Source: an uncultured Spirochaetaceae bacterium (GTDB lineage: Bacteria; Spirochaetota; Spirochaetia; Treponematales; Treponemataceae). From it: a DNA stretch of 64,000 nucleotides. The translations under genes were made by a program, and so were the position numbers. Where the stretch lies: assembly GCA_902785455.1 (NCBI GenBank), contig CACZYY010000001.1:1-64000 (forward strand), written 5' to 3'. The number at the start of each line of letters is the position of its first letter. The first letter of the stretch is position 1. Below are positions 1 to 7,901 of the stretch, piece by piece. The notes under the pieces were generated by a model. That model ran no database searches, was not told the DNA's origin, and worked only from the letters and a program-made list of their open reading frames with translations.

Positions 1-84
1 GACTCAATCGCAATCTCAAAGATGTCAAAGGCATCCGGCCTTTCGACAATCACCGACAACATGATTGAGAAACTCTCAGCTTAG
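1..84 (+). CDS. C-terminal end of an unidentified phage-type protein (partial)
   Basis: Frame 1 is open from the window edge to a TAG at 82-84, giving 27 residues that end in IEKLSA. The next small gene starts 9 nt later behind a GGAGA ribosome site that overlaps this stop, so the fragment is probably the tail of the preceding gene in the same phage-type operon. In Mu-like early regions the genes before gemA are often MuB-like or DUF3164 proteins, but too little is visible to assign it. Confidence 0.5.
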   Translation, partial: DSIAISKMSKASGLSTITDNMIEKLSA

Positions 85-93
85 GAGAAAGAA

Positions 94-288
94 ATGCCAG
101 CAAAAGCAAAAAGAATAATCGCAATGCCAATCAACAAATACAAGGTCCAGGACCTTCCGACAATGCACTTCAAAAGTATTCAGGACTGTGCTGAAAAAAT
201 GGGCTATACAGTGACAAAAATCTACGAGGCAATCCGTGAAGGAAAGCCCGTAAGTGGCTACTACATCGACGAGGAGATAGACGAATGA
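94..288 (+). CDS. small phage-type protein of unknown function
   Basis: This 64-residue ORF begins at ATG 94 behind TAGGAGAAAGAA and overlaps the start of the gemA-like gene by 4 nt (ATGA at 285-288), typical of a compact phage early operon. It has a basic N-terminus and an acidic C-terminus. The segment around residues 28-50 (DCAEKMGYTVTKIYEAIREG) has the look of a short helix-turn-helix, so a DNA-binding role is possible. No family is recognised. Confidence 0.55.
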   Translation: MPAKAKRIIAMPINKYKVQDLPTMHFKSIQDCAEKMGYTVTKIYEAIREGKPVSGYYIDEEIDE

Positions 289-698
289 GCAAGAACAAAT
301 CGAACCGGGCAAGGCTCATCTCAATGATTCACGCCCAGAAAAACACGGCGAAACTTGACGAGGACTGCTACCGAACAATCATCTTCGGAGCCACAGGCAA
401 GCAGAGCTGTACCGACTGCGACATGACGGAACTCCGGGCAATCTTCTACGACCTCAACATCGTGCTGGAACGCCAGGGCAAACAAACATTCCGCTTCTTC
501 GCAAAGAACGAGCACCCGACCCAGCTTGATGCAGTCAAAGTCCGCGCAAAGAAAATCCTCGGCACGGACTGGCAGAAACGCCTTGATGAATTCATTCAGA
601 CAAAAGTGCGGAACACGACGCTGCCATGCCTCACACAGAAGGAACTTCGCCAAGTAATGGGCTTTCTTTCCACACTCGAAAGGACCGCAAAGAAATGA
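285..698 (+). CDS. GemA-like phage regulatory protein (DUF1018 / Mu gp16 type)
   Basis: The 137-residue product has the features of the Mu gp16/GemA family: an N-terminal helical segment (residues 6-40, RARLISMIHAQKNTAKLDED, then YRTIIFGATGKQSCTDCDMTELR) followed by a C-terminal basic region. GemA of phage Mu affects host gene expression and DNA topology; its exact role is poorly defined. It starts by ATGA overlap with the upstream small gene and ends by ATGA overlap with the next gene (stop 696-698, ATG 695), so translation is probably coupled. Its presence is the best evidence that 1-3168 is a Mu-type early region. Confidence 0.75.
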   Translation: MSKNKSNRARLISMIHAQKNTAKLDEDCYRTIIFGATGKQSCTDCDMTELRAIFYDLNIVLERQGKQTFRFFAKNEHPTQLDAVKVRAKKILGTDWQKRLDEFIQTKVRNTTLPCLTQKELRQVMGFLSTLERTAKK

Positions 699-1036
699 CA
701 GAACTGTTTTCCATATCAGAGCTGCGGCAGCCACTCTCTCCAAGAGAAAAAGATGCGCTGATTGACCGGATAATCCGTTTCGCCCGCCTCGGACGGCAAT
801 ACATGTACGAAGTGCGCGAAGCGGCCGGACTGATGCACATCTCCTACGACGAGATTCAGACCCTGCTGAACTTCTACAAGCTCGACTGCATAGTAATCAA
901 AGACACGATAGTCCGAATCCCGTGGTGGAGCCTGGCAGAGTACCTAATCGACCCCGCCGAGGATATGGAAAACGCCCTTCAGGACTACCTGAAATCCCTC
1001 CCGCACAGAAAGCCGGAAGAAAAGAAAATAGCTTAG
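695..1036 (+). CDS. phage-type protein of unknown function
   Basis: I chose ATG 695, which overlaps the gemA stop (ATGA), over an upstream in-frame ATG at 626 that lies wholly inside gemA. The 113-residue product has a central helical region (residues 25-60, RIIRFARLGRQYMYEVREAA, then a YDEIQTLLNFYKLD segment) that could be a winged helix. Position after gemA is where Mu carries mor-type regulators, but I do not see a convincing Mor signature. A regulatory role is inference from position only. Confidence 0.6.
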   Translation: MTELFSISELRQPLSPREKDALIDRIIRFARLGRQYMYEVREAAGLMHISYDEIQTLLNFYKLDCIVIKDTIVRIPWWSLAEYLIDPAEDMENALQDYLKSLPHRKPEEKKIA

Positions 1037-1047
1037 GAGAAATCGAC

Positions 1048-1350
1048 ATGCAGAATAATCTTTCAGACCTTAATAACCACCTTTTTGCGATGCTTGAACA
1101 GCTCGGAAATGATGAGGAAATGACCGACTCGAAGAAACTGGAAAGCACGCTTGCCAGGGCAAACGGAATGTGCAAAATATCCTCACAAATCCTCAAAACC
1201 GCAAGTCTCCAGGTCTCAGCCCTGAACACCGCCGAACGCTGCGGGCTTCTCAACGATGAAATGCCGGCACTGATTGCCACAAAAGACAGTGCCTCAAATA
1301 AACTCACCGCAGAAAAACAGCGACAGAAACTCCTGGAGGCCGTGCGATGA
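1048..1350 (+). CDS. phage hypothetical protein next to HNH gene
   Basis: Start chosen at ATG 1048, which has TTAGGAGAAATCGAC in front; a longer in-frame ORF from 922 overlaps the previous gene and has no ribosome site. The 100-residue product (NLSDLNNHLFAMLEQL at the N-terminus) is all-helical and resembles small phage proteins of the type found upstream of HNH endonuclease genes. It overlaps the HNH start by 4 nt (ATGA at 1347-1350). Function unknown. Confidence 0.65.
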   Translation: MQNNLSDLNNHLFAMLEQLGNDEEMTDSKKLESTLARANGMCKISSQILKTASLQVSALNTAERCGLLNDEMPALIATKDSASNKLTAEKQRQKLLEAVR

Positions 1351-2132
1351 AAAAACTTTACACAGAAGAGCAGAAAGAGTTTTTCAGGAACTTCATTCCA
1401 GGACACACAACAGCCGAAGTCGTGGCAGAATTCAACCGCCGCTTCGAGCAGAAAACTACCATCTCAAAGGTAAAAGCCTACAAGGTAAACAACCACATAA
1501 AAAGCGGAACATTCAAAGGAAAGCCGAAAGGAGACAGCAAAATGTTTCCCCGAAAAATCCGAGAGTTTATCCAGGAAAACAACAAAGGAAAAACAGCCTT
1601 GCAGATGGCCGAGCTTCTGAACGCAACATTCGGCACAAGCTACACCACAGGGCAGATAAAAAATATAAGGAACCGGATGCACCTTGATTCAGGACTGACC
1701 GGACACTTTGAAAAGAACCATGTTCCGGCAAACAAAGGCAAGAAAGGCTGGTGCGCGCCAGGAAGCGAAAAAGGCTGGTTCAAAAAAGGCCACAGCCCGC
1801 ACAATTCCGTGCCAGTCGGAACCGAAGTGATGTCAGCACTCGGCTACCTTAAAATCAAAATCGGCGAGCCAAACATCTGGAACTTCAAGCACATAATGGA
1901 GTGGGAAAAACACAACGGCAAAGTTCCGGAAGGCCACCTGATCACCTTCAAAGACGGCAACCACAGAAACTGCAACATCGAAAATCTGATGTGCATAACA
2001 AGGTCAGTCCACGGAATCCTGAACCACGAGGGCCTGCGCTCCGCTTCCCCAGAACTGACAGAAACCGCCGCCACCCTGGCACAACTAAAGCACCGAATCA
2101 GAGAAATAAAGACCGAAACCAAAGGAGACTAA
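1347..2132 (+). CDS. phage HNH endonuclease
   Basis: The 261-residue protein carries a C-terminal HNH fold of the HNH_3 type. A histidine in NFKHIMEWEKHNG starts the motif, followed by GHLITFKDGNHRNCNIENL with the conserved Asn and Asp residues, around residues 175-215. The N-terminal ~130 residues contain two repeated segments about hitting a template (EVVAEFNRRF..TTISKVKAY and LQMAELLNATFG..YTTGQIKNI), which look like two helix-turn-helix units for DNA recognition. Such proteins are common in prophages, as homing or packaging-associated nucleases. It is translationally coupled to the gene before it and followed 3 nt later by the ASCH gene. No sign of degradation. Confidence 0.85.
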   Translation: MKKLYTEEQKEFFRNFIPGHTTAEVVAEFNRRFEQKTTISKVKAYKVNNHIKSGTFKGKPKGDSKMFPRKIREFIQENNKGKTALQMAELLNATFGTSYTTGQIKNIRNRMHLDSGLTGHFEKNHVPANKGKKGWCAPGSEKGWFKKGHSPHNSVPVGTEVMSALGYLKIKIGEPNIWNFKHIMEWEKHNGKVPEGHLITFKDGNHRNCNIENLMCITRSVHGILNHEGLRSASPELTETAATLAQLKHRIREIKTETKGD

Positions 2133-2135
2133 ATC

Positions 2136-2453
2136 ATGCTGATTTTTACGCTGAAAAAAGAATGGTACGAAAAAATCAAAAGCGGTGAAAAGACAATCGA
2201 ATACAGAGAAGTAAAACCCTACTGGACGAGAAGATTGTATAGAGAGGGGTGTCTACCGACTAAATACACCCCTTATGAATATAAAGATAGCGGTTGGCAG
2301 CCAAGCTGTATTCTACAATTAGGGTATACAAAAAAACGGCTTGAAGCATGGATTGTTAAAGTAGAAATCGTAGACGGCAAGGACACGGACTTGCACATAG
2401 ACAAGCCCGTGTATGCGATACATCTTGCAGATGTAAGAGAGGAAAAACAATGA
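2136..2453 (+). CDS. ASCH-domain protein (RNA-binding-like, phage-encoded)
   Basis: The 105-residue product matches the ASCH/PUA-like layout: MLIFTLKKEWYEKIKSGEKT followed by EYREVKPYW (the conserved ExR segment), and a C-terminal beta-rich half ending in a conserved hydrophobic strand. ASCH proteins are small beta-barrels thought to bind RNA or modified nucleotides and are frequent phage cargo. It starts 3 nt after the HNH stop and overlaps the next gene's ATG by 4 nt. Substrate cannot be told from sequence. Confidence 0.7.
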   Translation: MLIFTLKKEWYEKIKSGEKTIEYREVKPYWTRRLYREGCLPTKYTPYEYKDSGWQPSCILQLGYTKKRLEAWIVKVEIVDGKDTDLHIDKPVYAIHLADVREEKQ

Positions 2454-2674
2454 AAAATAGATTTTGTGTGCAATATTCGGACGGAATTATGGGAAGCAAA
2501 TATCATTATTCACCCGATTTTGAGACATTCACAGAAGCCTATAATTTCATGGAGAATCTAGATCCAAAGTGGAGATACAAAAATGTTCAGGACTATTCAG
2601 AAGACGGAAAAATCCGCTTTTACATCACCCCTGATTACTATCAAGAATACTTCGAAATGGAGAAAAAACAATGA
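2450..2674 (+). CDS. small acidic phage protein, unknown
   Basis: A 74-residue product starting by ATGA overlap with the ASCH gene and overlapping the next small ORF by 4 nt (ATGA at 2671-2674). It is rich in Tyr, Phe and acidic residues (e.g. YSPDFETFTEAYNFMENL). The sequence from about 2230 onward is visibly more AT-rich than 1-2130, so this part of the cassette may have a different origin. No family recognised. Confidence 0.55.
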   Translation: MKNRFCVQYSDGIMGSKYHYSPDFETFTEAYNFMENLDPKWRYKNVQDYSEDGKIRFYITPDYYQEYFEMEKKQ

Positions 2675-2858
2675 AAAAACGAAATCGAATGTTCGTAGAA
2701 TGGTATGAAAAAAAGGCTGTGGCTATCTAAACCTCATAGGAAAAAAAGAAGAGGAAAAGTTAGAGTGCGCCTTTGTGGAAGGAATGAAAGTCGTTCTGAC
2801 ATGCGAGAAATTTTATCAAAAAAGCACGAAAGAAATGCTTTTCAAAAAGGAAAAATAA
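2671..2858 (+). pseudogene. small ORF broken at a slippery A7 run (possible -1 frameshift)
   Basis: Frame 0 from ATG 2671 codes 19 codons and stops at a TAA in GGCTATCTAA. If the ribosome moves back one base on the run GAA AAA AAG (2709-2717), it enters a frame that stays open to TAA 2856-2858, giving about 62 residues that end 1 nt before the next ATG. The run A AAA AAG is in the correct zero-frame phase for a classical -1 slippery heptamer. A lost A in a decaying or misassembled homopolymer would look the same. The compact spacing to both neighbours shows that the fused product was the original gene. Confidence 0.55.
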
Positions 2859-2859
2859 A

Positions 2860-3168
2860 ATGGAAAAAGAATCAATAATCACAGAAAATTACATCGACGA
2901 AAACAGCGCAAAAGACTACCTCGAAGCCTCGTATGAAGGCCTGGATTTGCTCCCCAAAATCCCAGAAAAACTAAGCGAAACCGACGCAGCCGCCGTTCTA
3001 AATGTCTCAGAACCAACAATCCAGAGAATGGTTCAATCAAAAGAAATTAAACTGGAAAAACAGGCAATTCTCGCATATATACACGCAAAAATGCTCGTAA
3101 ATCGGCCCTTAAAACTAGAAATAACGCCGAAAAAATCGCTCCAGATAGCCCCAAATAATCCCAAATAG
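2860..3168 (+). CDS. helix-turn-helix (excisionase-like) protein
   Basis: The 102-residue product has a MerR/excisionase-like DNA-binding segment at residues 44-75 (ETDAAAVLNVSEPTIQRMVQ followed by SKEIKLEKQAILAYI), where the second helix would be VSEPTIQRM. The N-terminal ~35 residues are acidic. It is the last gene of the phage-type cassette, and its C-terminal ~20 residues (basic, low complexity) lie over the junction where the truncated S41 gene begins in another frame, so its tail may be an accident of the junction. Function inferred: repressor or excision factor. Confidence 0.6.
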   Translation: MEKESIITENYIDENSAKDYLEASYEGLDLLPKIPEKLSETDAAAVLNVSEPTIQRMVQSKEIKLEKQAILAYIHAKMLVNRPLKLEITPKKSLQIAPNNPK

Positions 3169-4315
3169 CACCGGAAAAAATGTCACTTTTTCCTATAATT
3201 TTTCATCAAAATTTTTTGAAAAAGACAACTATCCAGGAAAAGGAGAAGGAATCTACAGAGTCGGTGAAATCGAAAAAGCACGACTTCCAGCCTATTCTCA
3301 AATGCTCAAAAAAACAGACGACAAAATCAACGTCGTTCCATCTCAAGAAAAGTCGCTTTCAGTTTCAATCGATGGCAAAGTCTATGAAATTCACGCAAAA
3401 TCAGAAGTTCCGATTAATATGCTTCCGAATGTACGTTATGGCGAAAAACAGACCGAAAATTCCGCGTATATTTCTCTGAGCAGTTTTCAGCAGCCGCCAG
3501 CTGATTCAAAATATCGAAGAGGTGCGGACAAAAATTTTCAAAAATTCATGAAGGCCGGCTCTAATTTTCAGGACAAAAAGAACATAATCGTTGATTTAAG
3601 AAGCAACACTGGCGGCTACGATACTTACGGCACAAATTTTTTAATTAATCTGTATGTTCCGGGCAGCAAAAATATGACCGAATACGATCTGGCACGATAT
3701 GGAATCGGAATTGCCTCAAAATTCTGGAAAGCCCCAGATTTCGTTTCAACAAAACAAGTTCTATCTCCTGCCCTGATCCAGCTTGAAGCCATGAAATACA
3801 AAAAATTCGGTACGCCAACGAAAGAAGCGGACAATATCATAAAAAATATGGTGTTTGAACAAAAAAATGAGCCTTGCAAAATTACTTACAGCTCAACAAA
3901 ATTTCTGGATAAGATGGCAGAATATGCGCTTCCGGTTCCAGAAAAACCTCATTTCACAGGCAAACTGATTATTCTTATCGACAGAAATTCTGCTTCTGCA
4001 ACCGAAGAATTTGTCTGGACCGCAAAAGATGATTTTGGCGAGCAGGTTATTGTCGTGGGAGAAAATTCTTCGGGATGCTGTGAATACTGGGATGTAAATC
4101 CGTTCAGACTCCCCGAATCAAAAATCGTGTTCTACATTTCAGCAACGGAGATGACAGGAAGCCTCAAACGATTCAAAAACTGGCATGGCGAAGGCTTTGG
4201 CGTTTACCCGGACGTGTGGACAAACGGGGTAGATTTACTCGAAACACTTGTTAATCTGACTAGTGACGAATCACTCCGAGAAAAGATTCAGAATATTGAG
4301 TGGGGATTGCAGTAA
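3149..4315 (+). pseudogene. S41-family (tail-specific/CtpA-like) peptidase, 5'-truncated
   Basis: Clear S41 sequence: NIIVDLRSNTGGYDTYG (core strand of the fold) and DRNSASATEEFVWTAKDDFG, whose first or second Ser is the nucleophile, then a C-terminal KNWHGEGFGVYPDVW segment. The reading frame is open from 3149, right after an in-frame TAG, and plausible S41 sequence (KFFEKDNYPGKGEGIYRVGE) is read from about 3200 without any start codon. The first ATG (3302) lies within the domain and has no ribosome site. S41 proteins of this type normally have a signal peptide and an N-terminal domain, both missing. The gene was evidently cut by the phage-type cassette on its 5' side. Confidence 0.8.
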
Positions 4316-4335
4316 TTCATTGCCACTTGTATATT
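4307..4335 (+). promoter_or_regulatory. sigma70-type promoter placing +1 at the ATP-grasp start codon
   Basis: TTGCAG (4307-4312), a 17-nt spacer, and TATATT (4330-4335). The expected transcription start 7 nt downstream falls on the ATG at 4342, and no Shine-Dalgarno sequence is present (the bases before ATG are GTCTCC). The -35 lies inside the 3' end of the S41 remnant. Confidence 0.5.
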
Positions 4336-4341
4336 GTCTCC

Positions 4342-5712
4342 ATGCGGATTCTTTTTTATTCTACAAGCTCGAATATTTACGACGGCGGGGCAATCACCAC
4401 CACGACACTTCCTTCCTGGACTGAGCAATGGGATTTTTTTGCTGAAAGTCACCCTGAGCACGAGATTTTGATTGCAAGCCAGCTTCCGGCCATGTTCTTG
4501 TGCGACGTTAAGGGCAATTCTATAGTAGAATCCGGGAAAGTCCGGCGGATTTTGATAAAATCTGACAAAGAAAAAGAAATTGCTGATGAGCTTGCGGAAT
4601 TGAAGCCCGACATTACGATTGCGGTCAGCTTTTATGTCGTTCCCTACGACTGGCTCACGATAAAGGACGCGATGGTGGCGGATTTTTTGCGCGAAAAGGG
4701 AATCAGGACGATATGCCACTCGGTTGAGACTGCGACAATCTGCTTTGACAAGTGGCGCACCCATGTTTTTCTGGAAAAGCTCGGCGTGAACTGTGCGAAA
4801 GCTGTTTACATGCACCACGAGCTTTGGATTAACGGCGGAAACAGGCGGGATTTACGGAGCAATGTCTTTCGCGACTCAGTTTTTCATGAAATCAAAAAAT
4901 TGCGCTTTCCGGTGATTATAAAAGACACGACAGGCTTAAGCTCTTTTGGTGCAGACGTTGTGAATACTTACGATGAGGCCGTGGGAATCTTAAAATCCAA
5001 GAAAACGACTTCGGACAGAATAATAGAAGAAATGCTTTGCGGTGAGCAGTTCGGATGCGAAATTTACGGAACATTTGACGCAAAATCCGATCAGGGAAAT
5101 TACACCATTCTTCCGCCGCATAAATTCAGCGTGAACCAGTACGGAATCACAAGTCCCAAGCAGAGCGTGAAAATCGGGCCGATCGGCTTGAATGAAAAAG
5201 AAAAAAGGCTCTACAGGATTGCGGAGCTGAACGAAATGCTTTTGAAGCTCGCAAATGGAATGAAGCTCGACGGAATTGCTCAGGTAGATCTGGTCTTCGA
5301 CGGCGAAAAATGGTTCGTAATTGAAGTAAATCCAAGGCTTTCCGGGATGAGCACGACTTATGCAGCCAGCTCCGGCCTTTTTTTACCGGAGATGATTTTT
5401 AATGAATTATTGAATTCCTCACAGAGAGCACAGAGGACACAGAGATTGTCGCTAAACATCAAGTTTCCGATTCTCGCGCGTGGGAAACTTTTGGAACTCA
5501 AGGCTCTGCCCTACGTAGCCTTTGTAAATCAGATTGAAAACCATGCGGCCAGGCAGATTCGCGAGCAGGGATACTGCGAGGTGATTTTGTGCGCTGATAC
5601 CAGGGCAAAGCTTCTGGAAAATCTTCTGGACTTAAAAGAGAAATTCGCTGATTTTATTGAAGAAGGATTTTTTGACAAGGCGGCGAATATGCTCAGGGAA
5701 CTGGCGGGCTAA
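4342..5712 (+). CDS. orphan ATP-grasp family ligase
   Basis: Start at ATG 4342 (MRILFYSTSSNIYDGG); an ATG at 4300 would overlap the S41 remnant and lacks support. The 456-residue protein has an N-terminal Rossmann-like pre-ATP domain (residues 1-170) and an ATP-grasp core: the ATP-lysine strand FPVIIKDTTGLSSFGADVV, the IIEEMLCGEQFGCEIYG strand, and the Mg-binding segment DGIAQVDLVFDGEKWFVIEVNPRLSG (residues ~310-335). This is the carboxylate-amine/thiol ligase fold as in D-Ala-D-Ala ligase and carbamoyl-phosphate synthase. No pathway partner is adjacent, so the substrate is unknown. A dispersed 33-bp repeat is inserted in frame at residues 358-368, between the ATP-grasp core and the C-terminal ~85 residues. 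Confidence 0.8.
   Translation: MRILFYSTSSNIYDGGAITTTTLPSWTEQWDFFAESHPEHEILIASQLPAMFLCDVKGNSIVESGKVRRILIKSDKEKEIADELAELKPDITIAVSFYVVPYDWLTIKDAMVADFLREKGIRTICHSVETATICFDKWRTHVFLEKLGVNCAKAVYMHHELWINGGNRRDLRSNVFRDSVFHEIKKLRFPVIIKDTTGLSSFGADVVNTYDEAVGILKSKKTTSDRIIEEMLCGEQFGCEIYGTFDAKSDQGNYTILPPHKFSVNQYGITSPKQSVKIGPIGLNEKEKRLYRIAELNEMLLKLANGMKLDGIAQVDLVFDGEKWFVIEVNPRLSGMSTTYAASSGLFLPEMIFNELLNSSQRAQRTQRLSLNIKFPILARGKLLELKALPYVAFVNQIENHAARQIREQGYCEVILCADTRAKLLENLLDLKEKFADFIEEGFFDKAANMLRELAG
5413..5445 (+). repeat. family-A repeat copy lying in frame inside a gene
   Basis: AATTCCTCACAGAGAGCACA (start) through ACACAGAGA matches the intergenic repeat at 9834-9867 and 47883-47916 apart from a few bases (AGGACA in place of AGTTCA). 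It is exactly 33 bp and in phase, so it adds the 11 residues NSSQRAQRTQR to the ATP-grasp protein without a stop. Confidence 0.8.
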
Positions 5713-5724
5713 GGATTACTCGAA

Positions 5725-5783
5725 CCAAAAATCCATCCATGGATTTTTGGATTCGTACGAGAATTTTCTTTCAGAAAATTCTC
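5725..5783. repeat. two adjacent perfect hairpins
   Basis: First palindrome 5725-5750: 12-bp arms CCAAAAATCCAT / ATGGATTTTTGG around CC. Second 5759-5783: 11-bp arms GAGAATTTTCT / AGAAAATTCTC around TTC. They follow the ATP-grasp stop by 13 nt and could act as a terminator or mRNA end, but there is no T-tract. Same style as the hairpin strings at 7937-7990 and 15701-15805. Confidence 0.75.
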
Positions 5784-5794
5784 TCTTGGCTTTT

Positions 5795-5970
5795 TCCCTG
5801 CCTCCATGCAGGGCCTATATGTACAGCGGAACACCTGGCGGCGAAGCCGTTGCGAAGTGACGTAGAGAAGCGAAGGAACGCAGCAATGCAGCCGAAAGGC
5901 GGAACCCAAACGAGCACGACAACAAAAGTGCTCGCGGAAAGCCTGGCCTGAGCGAATGCGAAGGCAGCCC
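5795..5970. repeat. GC-rich repeat block of short inverted motifs
   Basis: The rest of the 319-nt gap before the FIST gene contains strings such as CTGCCTCCATGCAGG, GGCGGCGAAGCCGTTGCGAA, GCGAAGGAACGCAGC and GAGCACGACAACAAAAGTGC, each a small near-palindrome. Composition is much richer in G+C than the flanks. Short ORFs cross it in several frames, but none has a ribosome site. It resembles the block at 21763-21870 in style (GCG-AAGG units). Confidence 0.55.
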
Positions 5971-6031
5971 CCAAAATTTAATTGTACAAATTCCACTTTT
6001 CCAGTGTATCATTAGATAAGGGAGTCAGTGG

Positions 6032-7852
6032 ATGAAGCAGATAACTTGCGCGGTACAAGACAGTTTCGATGCTGTTAAATTTTTGGACGAGATAAAAGGC
6101 AGTCCTGAATACAAAAATGCTAAGTCAGTTCTTGTAAATATTTTTTCAGAGCGTGTCCAGAAGGACTACATCGCCTACATTTCCGGACTTGTAAAAGAAA
6201 AGCTGGACAAAGCCAAGGTTTCGGGGCTGACATGTCTTTTGGGACTGGCTCATGGCGAGAGCTATAAAGAGCGGACAATTCTCACAGTTCTCTTTTTTTT
6301 CAAATCTGAGCTTGAGCTTCTTGAATATGATTTTTCAAAAGTCAGCGTAGATGAGGCAAAGAGAGATTTCCTTGAAAAAATAAAAAGTTTTCCGCTTCTA
6401 AAAGGAATTCAAGTTTACACTACTCCACGCAAAAATACGGTCACCAATGATTTTCTTTATTCCGTCAATTTTGAGCATGACGATGTTCCGATTTTTGGCG
6501 CGGGGGCTGGGTATTCCAGCAATGCGAGCGAGCAGACTTTATACGTCTTTGGAAATGAAATCCATGAAAACGGAGTTGTAATAATTCTGTTCGGCGGCGA
6601 AAATCTGAGGATTTATGCGGAATATACACTGGGTTGGACTCCAATCGGAAAGGAATTCAAAGTCACTGAAGTTCAGGACAATCACATCCTAAAAAAACTG
6701 GACGGCGAGCTTGCGGGAGATATTTTCAAGCAATATCTTGGAGTAGCTTCATCAGAAAATTTCATCGAAAATACCTGTGAATTTCCATTCATGCTCAAAC
6801 GGGGCGAAAAATGGGTGGCAAGGATACCTGTTGAAAAGGATGAAAAAGGATTCGTTCATTTTACGGCGGACATTCACGAGGGTGATAAGCTTGTCTTCTC
6901 TTATGCCTCAAAAAAATTGCTTTTGAAACAGTCATTTAACCTCGCGGAATACATGAGCCGGAAGAACCTTGAGGGACTTTTGCTTCATGTCTGCAGGAAC
7001 AGGCTGATTTACTTAAAAGACGATGAAATTCTCGAACTTCATGCCTTCTCCAATTTTTACAGGGAAACGGCAGGTTGTTTTGCTTTCTCGGAAATTCTCT
7101 ACAAAAACAAAAGCGGAGGTCTTCAAAACAGTGCGCTTGTCGCGGTGGGATTCAGGGAATTTGAAGATGATGAAAAGGTTGTTGACGAAGACTGCTACAT
7201 TGATTTTTACGGTGCAAGGAATTTCATCGACAGCAGGTGGAGCGAGGACATTTCTCTCACCAAAAAAAATCAGGCTCCTCTGCCATTTGAGGAACGTCTT
7301 GTAAATTTCTTGCACGCAACGAGCCGTGATCTTTACCTTGCTAACTTAAAGCTTGAAGAAGCGGCGACAACGGACGGACTCACAAAGATTTTCAACAGGA
7401 AAAAGATTTCCGAACTCATAAGTAACGAGCTTAAAAAGCGCAATCAGGAAAAAATCAGCCTGATTATGTTCGACATCGACAATTTCAAGCGCATAAACGA
7501 CACTTACGGGCACGACATGGGCGATGAAGTTCTGGTCAGAATCGCTCAGACGGCAAAAAACTGTATAAGGTCACAAGATTCAATCGGTCGCTGGGGCGGC
7601 GAGGAATTCATGATTCTGCTTCCTGAAACTGAAAAAATCATTGCCGGACAAATCGCCGAAAAAATCCGGGCAGCAATCAATGCTCTTGCATGGGAAAAAA
7701 TGCCTGCGATAAGCGTTTCGGTCGGTGTGGCGCAAGTGCGTGATGATGAACAACTGCAGGATTCATACAAGCGCGTGGACGAAAGGCTTTATTACGCAAA
7801 AACGCACGGAAAGAATCAGGTATGTGCTGATAACATCGCATCCAAAGAATGA
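6032..7852 (+). CDS. FIST-domain sensor diguanylate cyclase
   Basis: A 606-residue soluble protein. Residues ~30-230 resemble the FIST_N domain and ~235-400 FIST_C (PIFGAGAGYSSN is typical of FIST; TLGWTPIGKEFKVTE marks the N/C boundary). FIST is a predicted small-ligand, possibly amino-acid, sensor domain. Residues ~440-600 are a GGDEF domain with an active GGEEF site (RWGGEEF, about residue 520) and an RxxD inhibitory site (RSQD) 5 residues before it, so c-di-GMP synthesis with product feedback is expected. No transmembrane segment or signal peptide. Ribosome site AAGGGAG precedes ATG 6032. It stands alone as a transcription unit. Confidence 0.9.
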   Translation: MKQITCAVQDSFDAVKFLDEIKGSPEYKNAKSVLVNIFSERVQKDYIAYISGLVKEKLDKAKVSGLTCLLGLAHGESYKERTILTVLFFFKSELELLEYDFSKVSVDEAKRDFLEKIKSFPLLKGIQVYTTPRKNTVTNDFLYSVNFEHDDVPIFGAGAGYSSNASEQTLYVFGNEIHENGVVIILFGGENLRIYAEYTLGWTPIGKEFKVTEVQDNHILKKLDGELAGDIFKQYLGVASSENFIENTCEFPFMLKRGEKWVARIPVEKDEKGFVHFTADIHEGDKLVFSYASKKLLLKQSFNLAEYMSRKNLEGLLLHVCRNRLIYLKDDEILELHAFSNFYRETAGCFAFSEILYKNKSGGLQNSALVAVGFREFEDDEKVVDEDCYIDFYGARNFIDSRWSEDISLTKKNQAPLPFEERLVNFLHATSRDLYLANLKLEEAATTDGLTKIFNRKKISELISNELKKRNQEKISLIMFDIDNFKRINDTYGHDMGDEVLVRIAQTAKNCIRSQDSIGRWGGEEFMILLPETEKIIAGQIAEKIRAAINALAWEKMPAISVSVGVAQVRDDEQLQDSYKRVDERLYYAKTHGKNQVCADNIASKE

Positions 7853-7901
7853 ATTTTCAGCGGCATAATTGCAAATTCTTCAACATCATATTAAAAACAT
7901 C

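Noticed and set aside
5795-5970. Short ORFs in the GC-rich block after the ATP-grasp gene
   Set aside because: Present in several frames on both strands, none with a ribosome site; explained by the repeat composition.
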